Below, one piece after another: positions 47,901-60,900 of a stretch of 64,000 nt of DNA (positions are counted from its first letter, which is position 1; each line of letters opens with the position of its first letter). This stretch comes from Wuchereria bancrofti (Eukaryota; Nematoda; Chromadorea; Rhabditida; Onchocercidae). The stretch spans positions 7,903,621 through 7,967,620 of the forward strand of contig SSBO01000003.1 in the NCBI GenBank assembly GCA_005281725.1, written 5' to 3'. A program made the position numbers and the translations under genes. The notes under the pieces are model-generated. The model was not told the origin of the DNA, did not search any database, and worked only from the letters and a program-made list of their open reading frames with translations.

Positions 47901-48960
47901 TTTGCTATATATGCACCAGGAAATTGTTATGTTTATGATATATTAGCACAAATGGAGCAACAATCAATCGGTTGTTTATTTTTTGTTTATTCATTAATTT
48001 ATTTATAAATTAAGTTAGTTTGTATTAATTTATTCATAAATTAAATCATGAATCAAGTTAATTAATTTATTTATAATTTATTTTATTTATTTATTAATTT
48101 ACTTTACTTTTTGTTAATTCGCTTATAGTTTTCTTTTTGATAATGTTTGCATAATTGTAGAAAGTAATAATGGAATTTTTATCATGTATGATAATAGCAT
48201 TAATTGGAAAGTTTCACGAAATAATGGAAAAGTTACTGGAAGAGAAATATTGCAACAAAATGAAACAGATAATAATAATATTGCAAAACAGGTAAAATGC
48301 ATGATATTATAATTATTTACAGGTAAACTAAATGCTATTTTAAATTATCATTTCTTTTTTCTTTAGGAAATATTCCTTTTTGCTTATCTTTAGAGTAATT
48401 TTGTTTATTTTCGTTTTTTTCTTTTTGTTTACTTTCATGTTTTTGTCGTAAGCTACCCAGCAAGTACAACAAACAATACAAATAATTGAACAAATAATAT
48501 TTTTCGATTCTTTGATTTTTTTATAATTTTAATCATTTCTTTAAATTTTTTTTTCAATATTGTGTGTTGAAACAAAAAAACGGAATTATTTTACTTTCTT
48601 TAAAATAAAATGAATATGTATGAAGAAATGCATTCGATGAACAATTGAAAATTAAAAAATAAAAAAAGTACAATTGTGACATTTTTCAGAATGATATTTT
48701 ACCAAATCGTTTTGCAACAAATACCAAACGACAATCACGACAAGAACAACAACCAATGGTACCACAACGATCGGTGCAATTTGTACCAGAAGCAATACAA
48801 AATGATTTGTATGCTGAATCTAAGCTAAAAGAATCAAATTATCGAACATTTGATACAGATACATCTATTTATGAAGGAAATACGACAAAAACACCTCCAA
48901 TACCACCGCCACACTGGGATTCAAATTTAAATGAGCACCAACCAAATCGTCAACACCGCT

Positions 48961-48992
<32 letters not shown>

Positions 48993-51900
48993 CATCAACA
49001 ATACAGAATTGAAGAGGAAGAAAAAGATGGGTATGAGCTAGCTCATTTTAAAATAAAATTTATCAAAATTGAATGAGAAAATAGATGTGGTTATTTGTCA
49101 AATTTACAAAAATAAATTGAAAAATGAGTATAATTTTTAAGTACAATTTTTTTTGTTGTTGTTGGATTACAATAATAACATTATTTGTTGTATTTTCAAT
49201 TTTAATTTCACCTAATTTACTATCACATTTAAAATCTTGGTAAAATCTTGAAAGATAAATACGTAGAGAATATTTTCAGCGAATGTTTATATGGTCAACG
49301 ATTACCAGAATTATCAGCAAGTACTTTAAACAATCGATATAAAATTAATCAAAATCCTGGTATGTTTATCAATAATTCTTTGTTTATTTCAAATTTATTA
49401 TATTTACTGACATTCATTTAATTAAATTTATATTTTTTTAGATCCTACTAATAATTTCAACAATAATTATTATGATACAGAAATGGATCGTAAACGTTAT
49501 GATGATAGCATTTACAGTAATGTTAATTATGATGGTCGTAATACGATAGATGATGACAATTTCTATGTTGGTTTTTTTTTTCAAAATTTTTTTAAAATTT
49601 TATTTTTATATTAATGATTACTTTAATTTTACAAATTGCTCATTATTTATCTAAAACAACAGCAGCAAAAGCAGCAACAACGTGATAGTACATTGCAACG
49701 TTATCGACGTCAACAACAACAATTTGTTGAACTTCGACAACAACAACAACAACAACAGCAACAACAACAACAACAACAATATGATCAGCAACGCAATTTT
49801 GCTTATATACCACAACAATTTACTGCAATGGCTACTATTGTAAGAAATGCTAATTGTTAATTGATACTTTTATTTTTTTTCTCGAATATTTTATTATAAT
49901 ATAATAATAATGCTTAATAATTTATCGAAGAAAACTATACATAAAAAGCATTCATAGCTCTATTAATTAAATATGTAATCATTAAAATAATTTAAATTTT
50001 CTAATTATATAAAAAATACATAGTTTCTGAAAAAAAAATTTTGCACTAATTAAAATTTTTACGATAATTATATAAAGTATTAGTAAATAATTATGAAAAA
50101 AAGAAGCATGAAATGATTAACAAATTTTGTAATCTTTTTTTTAAATGATGATCATTGATATATTTTAATAAATAATTAATAAATTAATACTCTTTATTAT
50201 TATTTTCAATGTTTCAAGCATTTTGATTTAATTTGATTTTTTTTGGTCTGTTTTTTCAGCCTTTTGTACCAACTCAGGTACAATTTATGCCGGTAATGCT
50301 TCCAACGACATCATTCTTACCACCACAACAATTACCGCCACAACTATCACATCAACAAACAATGATAACTACTGTAGAAAATACAAATGGTAAATAATTT
50401 CAAATTAATTGTTTTATTTTTATTATACGATGAAATGTGTTAATTGATAATAGCTTTGATTACTGTTAGTTATATATTACATTTGTGTAATGCGACACAT
50501 CGTTAACATTTATAATTGAGATGAAATTATTAAAATTACTTCGAATTTCTAAATGATATCATAATTTTTTTAATTTTAAAACTTTGGAAAGTTATATAGT
50601 TTTATATTTAGGATTTTAAAAGTGATATATTTTTCTTTTATGATTTTTCTAATTCTATGTTTTGAATAGTGGAATAAGTTATTGCTTTAATTATTTTGCT
50701 AAAAATTTTGTTTTCCTCCTCTATCTTTATCGTAATTTCATTTAGGACAGCAATTAATTAATCAACAGTTAAATGCAACAAATGTATCATCGCCATCATC
50801 AACTGTTCTTATGAATACCATTGATAGCAATGATATGCAACAACATCATTTTGATAATTTTACGGCATGAAAATTTCAAATTATAATAAAGTTTAAATAA
50901 TAAATCAAAAATTAAAGTGTATAAATCTTCAAATAGAAATTTAAATCGTGAAAATTTCAATAAAATTGTGAATGCAATAACATTGAAGTTATAAGCAATC
51001 TTACAAATTTAATAATCATATTACAGCAACATGAAGAATTGGAAACACGTGTCCTGTGCTGTTCAACACCACAACAATTAAATCAACCAGCTGGTGAAAA
51101 ATTAATTTAAAAGTTTTATTTTCCATTTTTTCAACTCACTTTTTCTTCTAAATTGTAATGAATAAATTCTAGCGCTACTCGATCTAATAAAATGAATTAA
51201 TCAATCTGTTAAAATAGATTAATTAAAAATAATAAATTAATAGGCTTGTATAAAGTTATTTAATTATTTTTAACAACTATCATAGCTATTACCAAAATAA
51301 TTTATAAAATATTGTTTTATAAATTACAAGAATTTCTGATTCTTTTTGTTTTCAGAAGAATCGTTAATTAGTGCTCCATCGGAGCAATCATCAGTCTCAA
51401 CTCGTATCAGACGTATGCAAATCCCAACGAAAGCAAGTGATGTAGATCAATTCTTGGATGCTATCTTTGAACAAGTATCAATTAACTAATTTATTTTTTA
51501 AATTACTGTTTTTTTTTAAATTTTCAAATTTCCTCTTTTTTTATTTTCAAATGTAATTTACTGGATTACTGTTAAATGATAATAAGATGAACTAAATTTG
51601 ATAACTTAAATTTGTATTAAATATTGTGATTTTGAAAGAAAAAAATAATATTTCAAATTTAAATTATAAAATTTTAATTCCAAAAATTTTAATATTTCAA
51701 ACTAATTTACTTAGGAAAATATTCTCAGGTTTTGCCAGCAAATGATCTAGAACAAACCGATGATAATCATTTCAATGCTGCAATGATAACTAATACAATT
51801 AAAGGAACTCTTTCTACTGATGCAAACGACACTTTACAATCGGTTAATTCTACCTTTTTCTATCAATTTTATGACTATAAAGGAATTACATCATCTTTAA

Positions 51901-54900
51901 TTAATTAAATTAATATTTTAATTAATCCATTTTTTATTAAATATTTCATATTTTAGACATCACAACAATGTATGACATCAACGATAAATTATGCAGCACA
52001 ACCAATGATGTTAATGCTACCTGTAGAAAGTATTGATTTCATCTTTTTTTTTTCTTTTTCATAAATTATCTTTTAAAATGATAAATGATAATGAAAATTT
52101 CTTAGGTCGTATGCTTACTTTAAATCAACAACAACAACAACAACAAAATCAAGCACAAGTTTATGCTAATAATACCATAACTAATGGTACTATCACTAAC
52201 ACACCATTATCACCAGTAATGCCAATTATGGTACCGGTTAGTTTCCTTTTTTTTCTTTCCCTCTCTCTCTCTCTCTCTCAGCTTTTCTACTCATCATAAT
52301 TGATTTAAATTTGAATTTACACTTATCATATAGCTTATATAATCGGCATTGATAAAATTATTTTAATTATGTTAACTGAATGATAATTTTTAATTTGTTA
52401 ATGAAGACAAAAAAAAAGAGGAAAAGAAAACACAATTCTAGCTGAATGATGAATGTTTAATGATTTGAATGAGAATAAATTTGAATAGATTTATTCTTGT
52501 AAAAAAAATATTTCAATTTTAGTTTAACATTTAGTACTATGTAATTAGATAGATCATACTGATTGTATCTTTGCTAAATTTTATTATATTTACATTTCTT
52601 TTTTTTACACTAAGTTTATATTATAATGCATATAAGCTTACATATATCTTTTGATTGGTAAGCATTTTTAGATGATGTGTATGTCACCGACACCAACGAC
52701 AACTGTTACAGCATGCTTATCACCAGTACCATTTAAGTATGTTTATTTAAATAAATTTCATTATCATTATTCTATGATATGATAAATTTTTACTAATGCA
52801 AATATGCAAAATTTCATTCATATTTATAAAGAAAAATAGAAAAGTTTTGCTAATGCTAACAAATTTGAAAAAAGAAAAAAAAAAGGGAAAATAACTGTGA
52901 TTTTTTTAAATATCATAAATAACTATTGGGATTATAACTAATTTATGCGATTTCAGATTTAATTTATAGATGAAAACGAAATGAAAACTACTTTATAATG
53001 GAGACTTTATGCATTTTGATAAAATTGATTTTTTCCTGGCATATTATTTAGTCATTATTTTTAATATTATTTTTTTTTCGTACTGTATTTCCAAATGTTA
53101 TATTATAGTTTTAAATTAGGTTATCAGATCAATTTATGCTTTTCATTTTTCTATCTTACTTTAAATAATGAACTAATTACTTTAGCAGTCAGTAAGTTGC
53201 TGCTTGAACGATTGTTGTTTTTTCCTTCCTTTGAAGAATAAATTAAAATTTTAATATTAACCTAATTTCTAGATTTTTATAAGATTAGCACTTTTCTAAT
53301 CAATCTATCAATTTGAGAAACTCAATAACCAATGACAATGTTTCACATCCGACTGAACGAACATTATCACCAATATCGGTTTGTTACAATTATAATGCAA
53401 CATCTACTCCATATAGCAACGGTACTTTGGCGTCTAACACGTGCGTAAGTGGTACCATGACGTCTAAAGCGCATATAAATGGCACTAGTTATGGCGAGGT
53501 TCCGTTTTTTTTTTTGAAAAAAGAAAATACTTTAAGAAATTTCATTTTATTCATGATTGTTTGTAATTGCTTCAGTAACACTTTAATCAATATTCATCAG
53601 ATCAATCGATCGGACTACTAATTTTATTGAATTAGATAATTTCTCTCAAAATATTTTCCAAAATTTTGATGATATTGCTTGATGGCTTTGAAAAAAAAAT
53701 TGAGAAAAATGAAAATATTGCTAAATATAACAAAACAAAAACGCACAAAATAAAAAAATTGAAAAAGTTCTTAATCAAATATTGGACTTACATATTAGCA
53801 TATTTATTTTAATAATAATCTTTTTATTTTTAATTCCATATCATTTGAGCTTTCGATTACGGTTATAAAATGATATTCGTACCATCAAACTTTATTTGTT
53901 TATGTTAATTTTTTATTGTTAAATTTTATTCTTATCATCAAATTCATTATCACTTAATAAATCTTTAATTCAATCCATAAATTCTGTAATGTTTAATTTT
54001 TTTTTTATAGCGTAATAATGGCGAATTATCAGGCTCATCAACTACAATGATAATTGCAAGTTTGCTTGGAAATTCTATAATTTCATTTCAATATTATATT
54101 AATTATTCAAACAAATTAATTAATTTCAACTACAATGATAATTGCAAGTTTGCTTAGAAATTCTATAATTTCATTTCAATATTACATTAATTATTCAAAC
54201 AAATTAATTAATTAACATAATTTAACTAACTTTACAACAAACTAAAGGAATATTATGAATCAATTAAGAAAAATAACATTTACAATGATTTCGGATCAAT
54301 AATATTATTTTTCTCATCCCTCTCTCTCTCTCTTTTTCCTTCCATTCCTTCAATTTAAATTAATGTTATTTGTTTTTTTCAGCGCTCCTCACCACTGCCC
54401 GAAATAGCACAATCACCCACAAATTTAGACGAGAAAGGTCGCGTGGGTCAAATACAACCAACGTCAACTAAAGCACGGTATACAGTCGTTACGTTATTAA
54501 TAGATTTATTATAAATATTTCTTTATATGTTTACATGCTTATGTTTATTTATTAATAATATGTTTATAAAATATTTATTTATTTATAATAATATCTTCAT
54601 AAAATATTTATTTATTTATAATAATACGTTCATAAAATATTTATTTATAATAATATGCTTGTGAAATATTTATTGATAATAATATGTTTGCAAAATATTT
54701 ATTTTTTTATAATAATATGATTGTAAAATATTTATAATAGCATGTTTGCAAAATATTTATCTATTTTTAATAAATAATATGTCTATAAAATATTTAATGA
54801 GAAAAAATGTCCCAATTATTAATGTCTAGAATTTTTGCACTATTTTGGAGAGTGAAAGAAGCAAAAAAGATTTAAAAAAAAGAAAAAAAAAATTAAATAT

Positions 54901-57900
54901 ACAAATGAATTGATGCCCGTCCAATGAGTTTCTAAAGCAAATTAAATTGAAGCCAATTTTTAATTCAATGTTTTTTTTTTTTTGTTTTCTCAGAGAAGGA
55001 TTGAGAGAAAGGAGAAAAAAATTTTTTCAAAGGAATTTATTTAATATGACAAATAGGGTATTAAAATAACCTTTTTAAATATTAAATTTTAATCTATCAT
55101 TTTTTCTTCAATCAAAAAGTCATCAAAGTTAATATAATAAAAGCAACCATAATTAATACGAACTTTTATTAGTCTTATAAGAAATTAATTAATTAAATTT
55201 TGTCTGAAAAGAAACTATTATAGATATGTTGGACCAGTGCATCCACAAACAAATGAATGTTTGAAAAGTCCATCGTTAGCAACAAAAAATTTGCATTATA
55301 GACAAAAGGTAAGTAATTTTTTCTAATTTATTAATCCATTTTTTCAAATTAACAAAATACTTATTAAAAGATTAGCATCAATTAGTAATTATAGGCTTAA
55401 ATAATAATCAATTAAAAGAATTATGGTTATTTCATAGCCATAAGATATTTGTTTTTATCATACCAAAAATGTTATATACAGAAAAATAAGCTAATCAATG
55501 ATTATTTTAAATTATAGGAACAAAATCACTCACAAAATCAGCAATTGGATTATATTAGAAATCAATTTAGTCCTATTGAAACAGACGAGAATTGTTATTA
55601 TGGTACAGCTAAACGTGAACAAACATATTCAGGTTAATATTACAGGATAATGTAAACATTTGAAAATAGGTCAAAAAAAAGAGATAAATTATAAATTTTT
55701 GAAATTAATGTTGTCATTCTTTGTGTATCACTTTTTTGCTGAAAAAATATAATTTATGTTTTTTTTTTTTTAAAACTTTTATGTATTGGTAATTGATATA
55801 TGTTATATTAATTCCAAAAATAGGAAGAAAAAACTGTGATAATAATATTAATTCCAGAGAGAAAAAAAAGCTAAATAGAGCCAATATTATTATTCTTGTT
55901 ACATACATTTTTAATAAAATATCTTATCATGTAATTATCAGTGATAATATCTCTCGTTCCTGTTTCATCATAAAATGCTGTATATGTTATGCTTATCACT
56001 GTTGTTATTTTACTAATCATTTTTTTTTTCATTTATTTTTTAAAATGTTTCATTAAATTTAGCAGTTGAAGTTGTTAAAATTCATTTTTCCAACTTACTC
56101 CAAGTTTTGGTTTATTGTAATAAAAATTAGCATTTGCATGCTAATCTCTTAATTATTTTCAATAAATTTACACTTCTAAAAATCAATAATTTTTAGGAAG
56201 ATCTGCAATATTATCACAAGATAATATCATATCATCATTACATCCAAATCCACCATTACGACGAACACAGCAATACTTTCGACCGCAATCATCGTTATCA
56301 CCACGATTGGTTACTAAACCGGAAACAGGATTTAGTACAAAAATTACTGATAGCAATGAAATCATTTATGGCAACAATCTTTCAAAATTGGTATTTCTTT
56401 TTCATTCTTTTATCTTTTTGTGTTTTTTTTTCTTGTTTTTTCGAAATGTAATTTTGGGGTATTTAAATTATGAATGAAACGCTTTTAAAAAAAAGAGAAA
56501 GATGCAAAATATTTGTTTGAACATTTTGAAGGGGAATAATTTTTAAAAGTTTTTATTGCCAATTAAAATAGAGTTTTTGAAATTAAAATATGTACCACTT
56601 TGCAGAACATTTGTGCTAGTCCAGCAATACGAAATGCAAATACAACAAATTCGGACAATATCGTACGAGAGAAAAAATCAGTGAGAGCTATTGTTGAATT
56701 TGAAAATGATGCATTGAGAAGAACTGGTGGAAAAGGAAAAGTAAGTTTATTAAATATTTCACATATTTATTAATTAATTTTTTCGTTTTTTACATACTTA
56801 TTATTCTTGCATACTTATTAATTAATTAATTTTTTTTTCATCGCTCATTGCAAAAAAATTGCCTATTTTCAATTTGATTATCAATTGAAAGATGTTAAAT
56901 TCTAAAATGTTATCCATTCAATCTTTCTTCCTTTTTTATTGACTATTTGTGATAGTCCTACAATAAAAAATTACTTCTGATAAAACAAATTCAATGACGA
57001 ATAATTTGAAGCAGCAACAACAACAACAGCAACAATTGCAGCAACAACAACAACAAGATTTGGAGCAACAACAAATATTACATCATCGTTCCGAATTTGA
57101 TAACGAAACATCAAGACCAACTTCTCAACGTCATATTGATACAATGAAAGAAGTAACTATCTTATCAGTAAAACATAATACATTAAATTAAATTATCACT
57201 AAAACTAGCATTGCATGCAAACAGTGATAAATTATTACTAATAAAGACAAATATTTATTTTTATTTATTTTGTTATTTATTACCAAATATTTATTTTCTT
57301 TTTTTTTGAAATTAATTTTTCAGGTATATATGAGTAAAAATGATGCGCACTAAGCAATTAATTGATTATCTTAAAAATAATTATTTTAAAATCATTGAAA
57401 AACAAAAGAAGCTAGGGAGAGAAAAATTCTGAATAACTCATGTATTTTATTTTATTGAGTATTTGAAAATCAAACAGTGGCATTAATTTATTTATAAAAA
57501 CGTAAGCAATGTTTTTATTTGTGATAATAAATTGAACACATAAGAATTTGAAAATCTTTTCAGAATTTCCTCTAATTTCTTTTCTACCTTTTAAAATTAA
57601 ACAACAACGAAATTTCTTTTTTTTGGCTTTATAGTTAAATGGAAAACAAGAAACATTTGGCGAATGGATAGATGAAATAGATGGAACGAAAAATAATGTG
57701 CAAAATCATGCTCAAATAATGGCAGAAGTTGCAATTCATCAGGCTCATTTATCAAAATTACAACAACAACAACAACAACAACATTATTATATGCAAGATG
57801 ACAATTACAATAAGCAATATTATTATAACAGTGTCCAACAACAACAACAACAACAAAAACACCGACAACAACGACAACAACAACAAATTGATAAAACGTA

Positions 57901-60900
57901 TTTCACGCGTGATGGTGAGATTTTAAAATAATTTTATGGTAATTATTAGCATAAATGGTGAGATTTTCAAATTATTTTATCATAATTATCAGTATAAATG
58001 TTTCTATTTATCATTATTGTTATCGTATTAATTATGACATTTGACAATATTTTCATTTAGAAATAAATTGACATGACATTAATCTATTTATTTCCATCAT
58101 TTTTCTATAAATTTCGTTTTTTTTTTTGAATTCTTCCAATTTGATACATCATTTTCTGATCATAATTATTTGTAATTTTTATTTTAAACTGTAAAATTTA
58201 TATTGTAAGGTTATCATCATATGTATTCATTTCATTAATTAATTTAGGTCAACAAAATGAGCAACAACGTGAACGTCCAGCTGTTCAATATATTCAGCAA
58301 CCATGGGAATTAATGATACGCAAACAAGTAGGAAATAAAAAATTTTTAAATTTCTTTTATTTCAATTTTATTCATACTTAGTGCTTAGTTGAAATATTTT
58401 TTTTCTTGGTAAATTTTCTTTTGTTTAACAAATTTTTATTAACAAATTAAATTTTTTTTCTGCATAAATCACTTTATATATTTCGATAAACAGAACTTTC
58501 TTTTACTTCTTTGTAACTATTTGTTTGCTTTTAAAAATTTAATCTTTTTTCAAAAGAAGAAAAAACAAATTTTTATTTATAGATATTTCATCCTAATGAA
58601 CAACTTGGAGAAGAGCAAGAAATTGATTTAATTTTTACTCAAATTATTACCGACTGTCGTAAACCTAAAAGTTATCGAATTCATAACAATGAACGTGATG
58701 CTATAAGTCAAATCTTACGTATGTTTCGCAATTTTTTTTTCCTTTTCATAGATAAAAATTATGAATGAAATATTTGGTGACAAATATCTGTGCTAAATTT
58801 TATTCATAAATAAATAAATCATTTGAATAATAATCTAATACTGAAAGATCTATTAAATTTAATAATTTGAAAATAAAAAATTTAGCAGCAAATAAAAAAC
58901 ATCTGACAATTTTTGAAAAAAACTACCTTTTTTAAAAAGTTTAACTTATTAAAAAATAAATAAAAGAAAAGGAGCAATTAGTTTGATTTATTTGGAAAGG
59001 CTGAATTGAACAATTTTATGAAAATAAAAAAAATGAAAGAAATGAAACAAAAAGGGAAAAAAAACAATTTTATAGTTTTGAAATAAAAAAAATTACTACT
59101 GCTTTATTGAAGTATGAATTAAATTAAATATTAAATTACTTTTAGGTAACTATCGAATTCCACCTGCTATGGTCGATAATCCTCAATTGCTTCTGATCGA
59201 TGTTAAAATAGCTGTTATACAGTGTGCACGACGTTGGCCATTATATTTTAGTGTTCAATTTCCAGTTGTGAATCAATTCATTAACAGAGTTACTAATGAA
59301 ATAGTAAATGCATGTCGAATATTAGCTATTCATGAATCAGGGCTTACGTATGTACTTTTTATTTTTATTATATTAATATATAATTCTTTTTCACTTTTTT
59401 TTCTTTTAATCGAAGAAAATTTTAAATTTTAATATGACTTAAATTATTTATTCAATATTTTTTAAATTATTACTTTTTCACGTAATTAACAATACTTTAA
59501 ACATCCAAACATTCTATTTCTATTTAACATTGATCTATTCTCTAATTCTTCCAATTTATTTTTATTGTTTGATTGAGCAAAAAAAAAAAGAGGAAATTAA
59601 CAATCATCAAAAAGAAGAATAAAACTTTCCTAACTTCTCATACAAAAATAAAAATAAATGAAACCTTTTCTAAGGCAGATAGTTAATTTATTAGAAAAAT
59701 GAAAGAAATTTACAAAATATTTTATGGAAAGCGATGTAAATTTTTTAACTAACTATTGTTTAGATTATAACAATAAATATAACTAGGCTACATATTATTT
59801 CAAAGTAACTAGGCTACAAACACTTTGAAATTTTAACCTTATTTAAACAACAAAAATGGTTATTTTTCAAAAAAAAAGAAAAAATGAACGATAAAAGTTA
59901 AATATTAAAAGTTAGAAGATTATAATTAAAGTTTTGAGAAAAACGAGAGGTCATATGTCAATCAGTTTGTATATTATTCATATGTAAATCATTTATTGAT
60001 AAGAATGCTATTAGATTTTTAGTCCATTGGAGTTAAAAACTGAAACACTGAAATTGCCTGAAATTTTTGCATAAAACTGTTTCGGATAATTCTCACTTAG
60101 GAATATGATTCTTTCTATTTAATTTCATAATCTTCCTATTATGTCATTTGAAATAAAAATTTCAACTTCATTAATTAAAGCTATAATTAATTATAAAATA
60201 CACAAAGCAATGTTCACATCCATATCTTGAATCATTAGAAAGAATAGAAAAAAAATTTTTTTTTAAACAAATGTTTGGTAAACTCAACCAGAAAAAACTG
60301 AAGATGTCGTCTGATATTGGAATAAATTTTATTTTCTATTATTATAATCATTTATATAATTCTTTTAAAATTATTTATAAAAAGTGTTTCTTTGCTTTAA
60401 AAGATGATGTGAAAGAAATTGGAAGTAATATTTCTAACTCTTTTTCTAATTTTTTTTAATTAAAAAATTGCTATTCAAACATTGAAAACCTATCTATTTG
60501 CAAATGTAAAAATTTTCATTTCTTCTAATTAATAAATTTCAAAAGTGTCTTGATATATATAAATAATTTTAAAGAAGTTATTTTAACCAATAAATTAATA
60601 AACAAACTATTTCATTGTTCATTATAATTAAATTTTACATTAAAATCGAATTCAAATTTACATTAAAATTGTTGCATTTCAGATTGCTAAATCAAGATGA
60701 GAGCAATAATAATATGGAATTAAATATTTTAGACCATTTCAAGTAAGTGAATGAAATTATGGAAATATTATTGTTTAATTGTTATTACTGTTATACTATT
60801 ATTGTTTTACTATTATTTTTATTGTTAATTAGTATTATTACTGCTGTTTAAATTTATTGAAAAATAATTGGAAAAAATAATTGGTTTATAAGAAGTATAT

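Noticed and set aside
55714..56056. Open frames on both strands between myosin exons
   Set aside because: Intronic AT-rich noise; hydrophobic Ile/Phe/Lys composition and no phase fit.
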